Under the pieces are notes generated by a model. The model had not been told where the DNA came from and did no database searches. It saw only the letters and a list, made by a program, of their open reading frames with translations. The translations under genes were made by a program, and so were the position numbers. A stretch of DNA of 64,000 nt. It comes from CAZUCE01 sp964619265 (GTDB lineage Bacteria; Planctomycetota; UBA1135; GCA-002686595). The DNA is taken from NCBI GenBank assembly GCA_964619265.1, contig CAZUCE010000020.1:11675-75674 (forward strand), read 5' to 3'. Below are positions 16,363 to 25,458 of the stretch, piece by piece (position 1 is the stretch's first letter; every line of letters starts with the position of its first letter).

Positions 16363-17768
16363 GTGCAGCAATGACCAGCGAAGGCCAACCCCCCTCCGGG
16401 AACGCGGCGGTCGTGACCGCCCGGATCCTGATTGTGGACGACGACGAAGATCACGCCGAGGCCCTGGCCGATGGGTTGGACCTCGAGGGTTACGCGTGCA
16501 CGATCGTTACGTCCGGGCGGGCGGCGATCGAGAAAATGGGCGAGTCTTCGTTCGAGGCCATCCTGACCGACCTTGTCATGCACGACCTGGACGGTCTGGA
16601 GGTTGTGCGCCAGGCGCGGAGCTTGCAGCCCGAAGCCGCGGTGTTGTTGATCACCGGGCACGGTTCGGTCGAGACCGCTGTCGACGCCATGCGCCGGGGC
16701 GCGTTTGACTACATCGAAAAGCCGGTGCGGTTGGCCGAGCTGCGGACACGACTATCCCGGGCGATCGAAGATCGCAGCCTCAGGCGCACCAATCGCGAAT
16801 TGCGCCAGCAGCTCGATCGCAGGTTTGGCTTGAAGGGCCTGGTCGGTCAATCGCCGGCCATGCAGCGTGTCTACGAGATTGTGCGTCAGGTCGCGTCGAC
16901 CAACGCCACGGTCCTGATCCTGGGCGAGAGCGGCACGGGCAAGGAACTCGTCGCCCAAGCCTTCCACCAGCAAAGTCCGCGCAGCGAGCGGCGATTCGTG
17001 CCCGTCAACTGCGCGGCGCTTTCCGAGGGTCTGATCGAGTCCGAGCTCTTCGGGCACGTGAAGGGCGCGTTCACCGGAGCGGTCGCTCCCAACGAGGGGC
17101 GCATCGTGTATGCGGACGGCGGCACGCTGTTCTTGGATGAGGTGGGCGACATGCCGCTCGACACCCAAGCCAAACTGTTGCGCGTTCTGGAGACCCGTGA
17201 GGTTCAGCCGGTGGGGGGGAACAAGGCGCGTTCGGTCGACATCCGGTTGCTTGCGGCTACCAACCGAGATCTGGAAGAACGCGTGAAGGAAGGCAAGTTC
17301 CGCGAAGACCTGCTCTATCGACTCAAGGTTGTGGCGGTCGAATTGCCGCCGCTTCGCGAGCGTGCCGGCGATGTTCCCCAGCTCGTCGATCACTTCCTGC
17401 ACGAGATGGCCGAGCGACACGGCCGTGAGATTCGTGGGATCTCGCCCGAGGCGCGCGCCGAGCTGGTTCGTTACTCCTGGCCGGGCAATGTGCGCGAGCT
17501 GCGCAATGTGATGGAAAACATGGTCCTGCTGGCTCGGTCCGATGTGCTCGACGTCGAGGACATTCCGGTCAACGTCCGGGACGGAGCGCGAACCCACAGC
17601 GTGTCCGGCGGCGAGTTTGCACTCGCTGGCCGCTCGATGGCGGAGATGGAGCGAGCGTTGATCGAAGCCAACCTGAGTTTTGTGGAGGGCAACCGGCAAA
17701 AAGCAGCGGCACTGCTCGGTATCGGCGAGCGGACCTTGTACCGGAAGATCAAGGAGTACGGGCTCTAG
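16359..17768 (+). CDS. Sigma-54-dependent response regulator (NtrC family)
   Basis: A 469-residue transcription activator in three parts. The receiver domain (residues 21-140) has the acidic pocket VDDDED, phospho-acceptor Asp71 and Lys121. The AAA+ domain (160-385) has Walker A GESGTGKE (189-196), the sigma-54 contact loop GAFTGA (236-241), and Walker B GGTLFLDEVG. The C-terminus is a Fis-type helix-turn-helix, NRQKAAALLGIGERTLYRKI. An intact GAFTGA loop predicts that it activates sigma-54 promoters; one such candidate element precedes dnaK. GTG at 16359 overlaps the kinase stop; ATG at 16371 is the alternative start. The signal and regulon are unknown. Confidence 0.94.
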   Translation: MSAAMTSEGQPPSGNAAVVTARILIVDDDEDHAEALADGLDLEGYACTIVTSGRAAIEKMGESSFEAILTDLVMHDLDGLEVVRQARSLQPEAAVLLITGHGSVETAVDAMRRGAFDYIEKPVRLAELRTRLSRAIEDRSLRRTNRELRQQLDRRFGLKGLVGQSPAMQRVYEIVRQVASTNATVLILGESGTGKELVAQAFHQQSPRSERRFVPVNCAALSEGLIESELFGHVKGAFTGAVAPNEGRIVYADGGTLFLDEVGDMPLDTQAKLLRVLETREVQPVGGNKARSVDIRLLAATNRDLEERVKEGKFREDLLYRLKVVAVELPPLRERAGDVPQLVDHFLHEMAERHGREIRGISPEARAELVRYSWPGNVRELRNVMENMVLLARSDVLDVEDIPVNVRDGARTHSVSGGEFALAGRSMAEMERALIEANLSFVEGNRQKAAALLGIGERTLYRKIKEYGL

Positions 17769-17810
17769 GGGATCTCGCTAGAAATCTCCTTCACCGTTGC
17801 GTCGCGGCAC

Positions 17811-17880
17811 CGGTTGGAACGGAGGCGAGCCGCTTGGAATGCCCCCGGGCATCCCAAGCGGCTCGCCTCCGTTCCAACCG
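17811..17880. repeat. 70-bp near-perfect inverted repeat between convergent genes
   Basis: The first 27 bases of one arm (starting CGGTTGGAACGGAGGCGAGC) are an exact reverse complement of the end of the other arm, and pairing continues to about 33 of 35 positions with a small CCGGG centre. It lies between the stop of the response regulator (17768) and that of the convergent ferritin-like gene (17906), so a bidirectional terminator is the plain reading, though no T-run follows on either side. The arms are much longer than ordinary terminators, which leaves open a mobile or repeat-element origin. Confidence 0.6.
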
Positions 17881-17905
17881 GACTTCGCGCCCGAGCGGAG
17901 CGCGG

Positions 17906-18352
17906 TCAGCTCTGCAGGTCTCGCAGCATCTTGCGTAATTCGATCTGATGCTCTTCCTCAGCGGCGACCATCGAGCGCGCGTATTCCTCGAGGAATACGC
18001 TCTTGCCCTGCACGATCTCCAACAGCTTCGCGTAGGCGCCCACCGCCGTCTTTTCGTGTTCGAGGCTCTCGGCCAAGATGGCCTCGACTCCGTGCTCGCC
18101 AGACTCCTCGATGCTGGCCACCTTCATGGAGGGATGCCCGCCGAGGCCGGTCAGGATCTCGCCCGCACGTTCGGCGTGCAGCAGGGACTCGTTGGCCTGG
18201 GCCTTGAAGAATTCCACGATGGGCAATCGGTGGGGGCCGGTGACCATCAGGCCGTAGTGCACGAAGCGCAAGACTCCGGCGAGTTCCAGTTCGAGGACCC
18301 GCTGGAGGGCTGCGCAGGCTTCACGTTCGTCGGCTTCGGACCAGTCTTTCAT
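17906..18352 (-). CDS. Ferritin-like (bacterioferritin-type) protein
   Basis: A 148-residue all-helical protein with four-helix-bundle ferritin-like spacing. Candidate metal ligands are Glu21 or Glu23 (LELELAG), Glu55/His59 (ESLLHAE), Glu98 to Glu100 (ESLEHEKTAV) and Glu132 with His135 (AEEEHQ). The block AGEILTGLGGHPSMK is typical of the small bacterioferritin-type proteins annotated widely in bacteria. It may store or handle iron, or act in stress defence; a ferroxidase role cannot be confirmed, because the expected Glu of the first ExxH motif is shifted. It stands alone and converges with the response regulator across the large inverted repeat. Confidence 0.8.
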   Translation of the reverse strand: MKDWSEADEREACAALQRVLELELAGVLRFVHYGLMVTGPHRLPIVEFFKAQANESLLHAERAGEILTGLGGHPSMKVASIEESGEHGVEAILAESLEHEKTAVGAYAKLLEIVQGKSVFLEEYARSMVAAEEEHQIELRKMLRDLQS

Positions 18353-18623
18353 GGCGGGAGCATCCCCAGTGGTCCCCGGAATTGCAATTGCCGCAAGCGA
18401 GATCCAGGGGAGCCTGTTTCCTGAAGGAGGTGCACCCGCGGGCCGAAGCGGGGGCCCCGTTCCTTTTTTTGAGTATTGCGAGTGAGATCCAGTCGCAATT
18501 GAGGGCTAGGATGAGGGCCGCCAGCGAGCTCTCCTGCTCGCGGGTTAGAGGATCGACTGCGGGCCCCGGCCCGAGCCCTGAGATCCGCTGCCTGGCTCCA
18601 TCCGCTCCGCGCCGAACGAAGAC

Positions 18624-19127
18624 ATGCCGACCGAAGACATGCCGAACGAAAAACCGCTCTCCTCGAAGCTGTCCACCCTGTGCTGCTTCGTATTGGATGG
18701 CTTACTCGATTTTTGCGTTCTGGATTCCGACCTGGTCGAGCTTGGGGCGTTCTCGGTTCCGCTCCGGAATCCGATTCTGGGGCGATCGGCTTGGGCTCGA
18801 ATCGTGGCCATGCGCTGGATTCGCGAAGACCCAGAGCGTGAGCGGCAAATCATGGACCGGCTCGATCTTCGCTACGCGGAGTTTGTGTTGGACGCAAGGG
18901 AGCGATCGGTTCACGAGTTGAAACAGCTCTCGCGCGACAAGGCCTTGAATTTGAGCCCCGCTGATCTGCCGGGTTGGCTCTACGCGCTGTCCACCGACCC
19001 TCGCACCGGAGTTCAAGGGGTTTCCGCAGCGCTCGTCGTCCGGCTCCAGCGTGAGCTTCACCGTCGCTGGCGCGTGAGTGAGGAGAACGGCGCGCAGGGG
19101 TGCTCTCGCCATCCCCTGATGGACTGA
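18624..19127 (+). CDS. Small protein of unknown function
   Basis: A 167-residue frame that I do not recognise. The middle part (RSAWARIVAMRWIREDPERERQ is its charged core, residues about 50-75) and the end are helical and rich in Arg and Glu; no signal peptide or membrane segment is obvious. Codon use resembles the neighbours, with many G or C third positions. The start is uncertain because a 15-bp tandem repeat encoding MP(N/T)ED spans it: ATG at 18624 and at 18639 are both possible. It ends 3 bp before the FG-GAP gene, so the two may be cotranscribed. The upstream interval 18353-18623 shows nothing clear. Confidence 0.55.
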   Translation: MPTEDMPNEKPLSSKLSTLCCFVLDGLLDFCVLDSDLVELGAFSVPLRNPILGRSAWARIVAMRWIREDPERERQIMDRLDLRYAEFVLDARERSVHELKQLSRDKALNLSPADLPGWLYALSTDPRTGVQGVSAALVVRLQRELHRRWRVSEENGAQGCSRHPLMD

Positions 19128-19130
19128 ACG

Positions 19131-20861
19131 ATGATGCGTCGACTTTCCTCGAAGGATCCTTCCGGCTCAGGGGGCCGGGGCCCGCGGCCTTTGAGCTGCG
19201 CCCCCGATCGTCGCCCGCACGGGTCCTTTGGCTTACTCATCACCGAGTGGCTCGCTCTTTGCGCGGTCGTCTTGCTCGCTTCGCGGAGCCATGCCCAGTG
19301 CGGGGTGGAACGCGAGGTGGGCGCGGCAACCGACGGATTGGATCGGTTTGGGGCGGCCCTGCACTTGGACGGGGATGAGCTTTTCGTGGGGGCCCCCGGC
19401 GCGGATGTTGCGCCCGGTGGTCTGGAGGGCTCGGTCTACCTCTTTCGGCGGCAAGGCGCGGCCTGGCTGGAGTCCAAGACCTTGGTCTCGCCGAACGCGC
19501 AAACCCTGGACGAATTTGGCTTCGCGCTTGCACGGTCGGGGGACTTGTTGGCCGTCGGGGTTCCTGGGGGCGACGGCGTTGTTTCGGGCTCGGGCTCGGT
19601 CGTTCTATTCGAGAAATCTGGGACCGACTTTGTTCTCGCCGGCGAGCTGTTCGCCTCGGATGGAATGGACGGGGATCGCTTCGGTGAATCGATCGCCTTC
19701 GATGGGACCCGTCTGATTGTTGGTGCGCCCGACCGAACCGAGTTTGCCGCCCGCGATGGGGCCGCCTACGTGTTTACCGATAGCGGCAGCGGCCTGAGCC
19801 AGACCGGCAAGCTGGTGAATTTTGCTCCGGAGGTTGGAGCGCGGTTCGGAGCGGCGCTTGCGGCCGATGGTGGTCAGCTACTCGTCGGCGCCCCGGCCAG
19901 TACGTTCCAGGGGATTCCCTTCGCCGGCCTGGTCGGGCGGTTTGTCGCCACGCCCGGTAGCTACGCTTTCACCACCCTCGTGGACTCCCCTGTGCTTGGC
20001 ATCGGCGCGTTTTTCGGGGCCGCGCTCGCGGTGGAGGACTCCGTAGCGCTGATCGGTGCTCCGGGCTTCAACCAATTCGTCGGCGTCGCGGCGGGATCCG
20101 CCTGGTCGCTGGACCTGAGTTCGCCGGCCACGCAGCCCGTTCAGCTGGTGCTTGAGGATGCAGCCGCCGGAGATGAGACCGGCAGCGCGGTCCTGCTGGA
20201 CCTACCCTTCGCCTACCTAAGCCGACCCGATCGAATCGCCTTCGGTCAGCCGACCTCCGGCAGTGTGGACCGGTTTGAGCAGGTGGCGGGGGGCTTCGCC
20301 TACCGCGCTCGACTGGACCCGTGGAGCAGTCTTTTGCGCCCTGGATTCGGGCGTGCCATCGCCGCACAGGGCGACACGCTGATCGCGGGCGCTCCCGATG
20401 AATCTCCGATCCCCGGGTTCGCGGACTTTCAAACCGGAGCGTTCTACGCCCACGACCTGAGCGTCGCCTTGGGCTCGCTGACCGTCTGCCCTCCGTCGCT
20501 TTCCGCGTTGACGGGCGGGACCGCAGATCTGCGGGTTCGCAGCGGATCGCCCTCGGCGTTCCTGCTCACTCTGGTCTCAGCTTCGGGGGTCACGCCGGGC
20601 ACTCCGCTCGACGCTCAGGTTCTTCCGCTGGCCGCCGACGACCTCACGCTGGCGGTCCTCACCGGAGCGCTCCCTTTGTTAGAGGACGCTTTCGCGCTCG
20701 CCGGCGGGCTAGGGGAGCAGCGCCCCAGGTTCACGTTGACGCCCACGCTCGCCACCGGACTGAGCGGCTCTTCGCTGACCTTCGCCACGGTGGTTTGGGA
20801 CGCCATGAGTTTTGCCGTGGTGACTCCCGCCGGGCCCGCCGAGCTGCTGATCACGCCCTGA
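19131..20861 (+). CDS. Exported FG-GAP beta-propeller protein with shared C-terminal domain
   Basis: A 576-residue protein. An unusually long basic N-terminus precedes a hydrophobic signal core (EWLALCAVVLLASRSHAQ), so the real start may lie further in. Residues about 60-450 contain repeats of the type DRFGAALHLDGDELFVGAPG, DEFGFALARSGDLLAVGVPG, DRFGESIAFDGTRLIVGAPD and ARFGAALAADGGQLLVGAPA, which are FG-GAP blades of a seven-bladed integrin-alpha-like propeller. Residues 460-576 form a beta-rich domain that aligns with the tails of the sulfatase at 23409 and the sugar dehydrogenase at 43931. Likely cell-surface or secreted; function unknown. Confidence 0.85.
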   Translation: MMRRLSSKDPSGSGGRGPRPLSCAPDRRPHGSFGLLITEWLALCAVVLLASRSHAQCGVEREVGAATDGLDRFGAALHLDGDELFVGAPGADVAPGGLEGSVYLFRRQGAAWLESKTLVSPNAQTLDEFGFALARSGDLLAVGVPGGDGVVSGSGSVVLFEKSGTDFVLAGELFASDGMDGDRFGESIAFDGTRLIVGAPDRTEFAARDGAAYVFTDSGSGLSQTGKLVNFAPEVGARFGAALAADGGQLLVGAPASTFQGIPFAGLVGRFVATPGSYAFTTLVDSPVLGIGAFFGAALAVEDSVALIGAPGFNQFVGVAAGSAWSLDLSSPATQPVQLVLEDAAAGDETGSAVLLDLPFAYLSRPDRIAFGQPTSGSVDRFEQVAGGFAYRARLDPWSSLLRPGFGRAIAAQGDTLIAGAPDESPIPGFADFQTGAFYAHDLSVALGSLTVCPPSLSALTGGTADLRVRSGSPSAFLLTLVSASGVTPGTPLDAQVLPLAADDLTLAVLTGALPLLEDAFALAGGLGEQRPRFTLTPTLATGLSGSSLTFATVVWDAMSFAVVTPAGPAELLITP

Positions 20862-20951
20862 GCGGCCTGCGCCCGCATCCCTAGCCGCCTCCCAAGTTCC
20901 AAACGCCCCAGGCCATCCCCAATCCAAGCCGGCCCTCACACCCTGCCCCCG

Positions 20952-20979
20952 TTGGCGGGATATTGTTCCAGAACAGAAT
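20952..20979 (+). promoter_or_regulatory. Candidate sigma-70-type promoter for the microprotein gene
   Basis: TTGGCG (20952-20957) and CAGAAT (20974-20979) are separated by 16 bases, inside a locally AT-richer stretch that stands out from the GC-rich surroundings. The predicted start point would fall at or next to the ATG at 20985, implying a leaderless or nearly leaderless message. The match to consensus is partial. Confidence 0.35.
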
Positions 20980-20984
20980 CCTCA

Positions 20985-21077
20985 ATGAGCACCAAGAAGA
21001 AGGTCAAGAAGCGCAAGACGAGCTGCTGCAACAAGCCTCCGAAGAAGCGCTGCAAGAAGTGCCCGCTGCGCCAGTAG
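20985..21077 (+). CDS. 30-residue Lys/Cys-rich microprotein
   Basis: ATG at 20985 opens a 30-codon frame ending in TAG at 21077. The peptide begins MSTKKKVKKRKTSCCNKPPK and ends KRCKKCPLRQ: about half the residues are Lys or Arg, and four Cys form a CC...C..C pattern that could bind a metal such as zinc. Similar tiny proteins with CC...RCKxCP patterns occur in other bacteria as far as I recall, mostly without a known function. A promoter-like element lies just upstream. It sits between the FG-GAP gene and dnaK, in its own transcription unit. The strongly biased composition and motif argue for a real gene, but its small size limits certainty. A role in nucleic acid or ribosome binding is only a guess. 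Confidence 0.6.
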   Translation: MSTKKKVKKRKTSCCNKPPKKRCKKCPLRQ

Positions 21078-21255
21078 CCTGCCAGGGAGTCCAGTCGTAG
21101 GAGCGCAATCGCCGGGGGGGATCCGGCCTGGGCGGACGCGGGCAGCGCCGGGACCCGTTCCGTCCAAGAGCTCCCGGAAAGCGGTGAGTGCCAACGTGGC
21201 AGGCGGCGAAATGGGCTCTCCGCGGGCCTGCCAAACTGGCGCTCAAGGCCTGCCT

Positions 21256-21277
21256 TAGGGCCCCCTGGGGGCCCCTA
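21256..21277 (+). terminator. GC-rich hairpin upstream of dnaK
   Basis: The sequence TAGGGCCCC...GGGGCCCCTA can form a strong GC stem with one bulge and a very short loop. It lies between the microprotein gene and the promoter-like element before dnaK, so it may end upstream transcription. No clear T-run follows, and a regulatory role cannot be excluded. Confidence 0.3.
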
Positions 21278-21293
21278 GAGGGTTCTTTGGAGC

Positions 21294-21310
21294 TTGGCAC
21301 GCGGTTTGTT
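21294..21310 (+). promoter_or_regulatory. Sigma-54-like promoter element upstream of dnaK
   Basis: TTGGCACG-CGGT-TTGTT matches the sigma-54 consensus TTGGCACG-N4-TTGCA/T at every conserved base except the C of the -12 GC pair, which is T here. The GG and the -12 G have the required 10-base separation. Transcription would start near 21321, about 50 bases before the dnaK ATG (21372). A sigma-54 activator with an intact GAFTGA loop is encoded at 16359. I do not see a CIRCE element (TTAGCACTC-N9-GAGTGCTAA). Confidence 0.45.
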
Positions 21311-21371
21311 CCTAGGAGCTTCAGTGCCCGGCGGCCGATCCGCTGGAGCGGCCCAACAGCGACTTTCATCC

Positions 21372-23279
<1,908 letters not shown>

Positions 23280-23301
23280 GCAACCGGACCGAACCGACTC
23301 G

Positions 23302-23343
23302 CCAAGAGCCGTGCTCTCGAATCGTCGAGAGCACGGCTCTTGG
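23302..23343. terminator. Perfect 19-bp-arm hairpin after dnaK
   Basis: CCAAGAGCCGTGCTCTCGA (23302-23320) is exactly reverse-complemented at 23325-23343 around a 4-base loop (ATCG). It lies 22 bp after the dnaK stop and before the convergent sulfatase end (23409), where a bidirectional terminator is expected. There is no T-run on the plus strand. Confidence 0.6.
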
Positions 23344-23345
23344 AC

Positions 23346-23387
23346 TTATGGAGCGGGGCTCTGTGTTTATGGAGCGCGGCTCTGTGC
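23346..23387. repeat. Two tandem 21-bp repeats next to the dnaK terminator
   Basis: TTATGGAGCGGGGCTCTGTG(T) is repeated directly at 23367-23387 with two mismatches. The units share the GCTCT word with the preceding hairpin, which may point to a common origin. They are non-coding, and their function is unknown. Confidence 0.55.
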
Positions 23388-23408
23388 TTCAGCGCGGCGC
23401 GGAGGCTC

Positions 23409-25112
23409 TCAGAGCGTGAACTGAAGTTCGACCGGCGAGCTCACGAAGTTCACCAGGCCGGAAACCGGGTCGAAGGCTACGTAGGCGTGATGAAGGACCA
23501 GCCCTAGCAGAGTGGGCGAGAGGCCTGCGGGAAGAGCGATGGCGGCCTGGGCGACTCCCTGGGAACCGATCACACCGAGGGTGCCCACGAAGATCGGGCC
23601 GCCCGCTTGGGCCAGGGACAGGCCCGTGTACGCGTCGAACACCAGGGGGAGGGTCTGCGCCCCAACCGGCAGGCCTGGCGAGGTTCCGCTCGCGGAGCCG
23701 AGCACCCAGTGCAAGTTGGAATGCAGCTGCGGCCCGGGGGAGAGCACCAATTGCTGGGTGCCCCCGGCGCCGAGGGGAATCGACGGGGGCATTGCGACCA
23801 GGTCGGCACCGCTTTGGATGGCTTCGACGTGAGCGCGCAAGCGGTCGTAGTTCGCCTGGGCGGCGGGGGTGGCCCCCGCCAGGAGGTTCACCGTCTCGAA
23901 GGGGTCATCTTGCAGGTCGTAGACAGCGTCCGGCTGACCGGGTCGCACCATCAGTTTGTAGCGATCGTCCCGGACGGTGTAGTCGTGGTCTGCGATCGGC
24001 AAGCTGCTGCCGTTTGGACCGAAGGTCTCGGCGTAGACCGTCAAGCGCGGGCGTTCCGCAGGGTTGGCGAGCACCGAGGCGAACGAGATGGAATCCTGCG
24101 CGGTCACGCCCGTTCCGGTCAGGTCGCCGATCGTTGCAAACAGGTCGGTCACGCCGACCAAGCTCGCGCTTTCACCGACCGCCACGCCCGGCCCCCGCAC
24201 GATGAGCGGGACGTTGACGCCGCCCTCGAAGACGCTCCCCTTGGACTTCATTGGTGAGAACGGAGGCTCGGAAACTTGGGCGGTGGTGCCGTTGTCGCCC
24301 AGAAAAAACACGTACGTATCCGCTGGATCCAAGGCGTCCATCAGTCGACCGAACTGGGCGTCGAGGACCTCGACCATGGCTTTGGTTCGCTGGGCCGTGG
24401 AGGAGCCGCCGCCCAGCGTTCCGCAAAGGGCGTTCGGGCACGCGGAAGCCGGAGGACAAAGGCCGGCCGGCGGAACGTGAGCCGGCGAGTGGGGCGCGTG
24501 GTAGGCCACGTACACAAACCACGGCTCGGGAAGCGTCGCGATCAGGGCGAGCGCGTCGTCGGTGGTGTCGAGGGTTACGTACGTTGTCTCCGGCTGGGTG
24601 CCCGCCACTCCGTTGGTCGTCTTCGTCCAAGAGGTGTAGCTGGGGACCGAGCCTGTGATCGTTCCGGCAAAGTGATCGAAGCCCGAGGCATTGGGGTGGC
24701 TCGGGTTGTTTTGGGTGGCGAGGTGCCACTTGCCTAGCCCCGCGGTGGCGTAGCCCGCGCTGGAGCCGCGCAGGGCCTCGGGGAGGGTCGTCTCCGACAG
24801 GGGGAGCGTGCCGCCGCCTCCCGGCTGCCCGATGCCCGTTCGAAAGCCGTAGCGTCCGGTGAGTAAAGCGGCTCGGGTGGGGGCGCAGCTCGGATTAGCC
24901 CAGGCATTGCGAAAGAGCATTCCTTCGGCCGCCAGGGCGTCCATGGCCGGCGTGCAGGGAGGGGAAGATCCCTCGCCGTAGGCTCCCACCAAATCGACCC
25001 CGAAGTCGTCCGGCATCACGATCAGCACATTGGCTGGCTGGTCCTGGGCGAGGGCTGGCCGGACAGATCCAGCGGCGAGCACCGCCAGCGCGAGGAGGAG
25101 AGGGGGAAGCAT
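23409..25112 (-). CDS. Exported sulfatase with shared C-terminal domain (sulfatase 1)
   Basis: A 567-residue arylsulfatase-type hydrolase that removes sulfate esters, probably from sulfated polysaccharides outside the cytoplasm. Signal peptide: PPLLLALAVLAAGSVRPALA. The active-site Cys76 is in NPSCAPTRAALLTGRYG (C-x-P-x-R), which needs conversion to formylglycine; metal ligands include the DD of MPDDFG (35-36) and GDNGT. Residues 445-567 are a beta-rich tail absent from ordinary sulfatases and from sulfatase 2 at 53099, but similar to those of the FG-GAP and sugar dehydrogenase proteins. No formylglycine-generating enzyme is encoded in the window. It stands alone, opposite the ABC operon. Confidence 0.92.
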   Translation of the reverse strand: MLPPLLLALAVLAAGSVRPALAQDQPANVLIVMPDDFGVDLVGAYGEGSSPPCTPAMDALAAEGMLFRNAWANPSCAPTRAALLTGRYGFRTGIGQPGGGGTLPLSETTLPEALRGSSAGYATAGLGKWHLATQNNPSHPNASGFDHFAGTITGSVPSYTSWTKTTNGVAGTQPETTYVTLDTTDDALALIATLPEPWFVYVAYHAPHSPAHVPPAGLCPPASACPNALCGTLGGGSSTAQRTKAMVEVLDAQFGRLMDALDPADTYVFFLGDNGTTAQVSEPPFSPMKSKGSVFEGGVNVPLIVRGPGVAVGESASLVGVTDLFATIGDLTGTGVTAQDSISFASVLANPAERPRLTVYAETFGPNGSSLPIADHDYTVRDDRYKLMVRPGQPDAVYDLQDDPFETVNLLAGATPAAQANYDRLRAHVEAIQSGADLVAMPPSIPLGAGGTQQLVLSPGPQLHSNLHWVLGSASGTSPGLPVGAQTLPLVFDAYTGLSLAQAGGPIFVGTLGVIGSQGVAQAAIALPAGLSPTLLGLVLHHAYVAFDPVSGLVNFVSSPVELQFTL

Positions 25113-25458
25113 GGGAAATCTAAGGGGGGGTCGAGAGGGGAGCTGCGGCCCTCAACAACCGTCCACTTGGGCGTGGGTTGCGATTCCTTGCTCGAATCCT
25201 GAGGAAGCACGCGTGCCCCAGAGGACCTTATCCCCGCGCGCCCAGTGGCCCGGGGGATCGGTTCCTCTGGGGCCGCGATTCGAGCGGGGCCGGGATTCGA
25301 GAGAGGTCGGAGCAGCCTGAGACCCCGTTTTGTGGAGTGCCCAACGGGTAGGCACGAGATTCGTAGGAAGCGAGCAGGATCCAGGTCGATCGGCTCCCGG
25401 CCGCCGGCTACGCTCTGCGTTCGAATCGCTGTCTACAGGCCGTCCGAGGTCCCTCCCC
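25113..25458. other. Non-coding interval between divergent sulfatase 1 and ABC transporter genes
   Basis: This 346-bp stretch must hold the promoters of both divergent units. GATTCGAG occurs twice (around 25267 and 25284) within a short distance. I see no convincing -35/-10 pair, riboswitch or RNA gene. An open frame covers its right part in the frame of the ABC gene but shows no conserved sequence. Confidence 0.4.

Noticed and set aside
18425..18434. Strong ribosome-site-like GAAGGAGGTG
   Set aside because: No start codon follows at a suitable distance and no frame with plausible coding content begins there.
18382..18921. Alternative plus-strand frame overlapping the small unknown gene
   Set aside because: It overlaps the frame at 18624-19127 in another phase; it has Ser/Arg-rich, low-information sequence and no motif. 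The other frame adjoins the next gene neatly.
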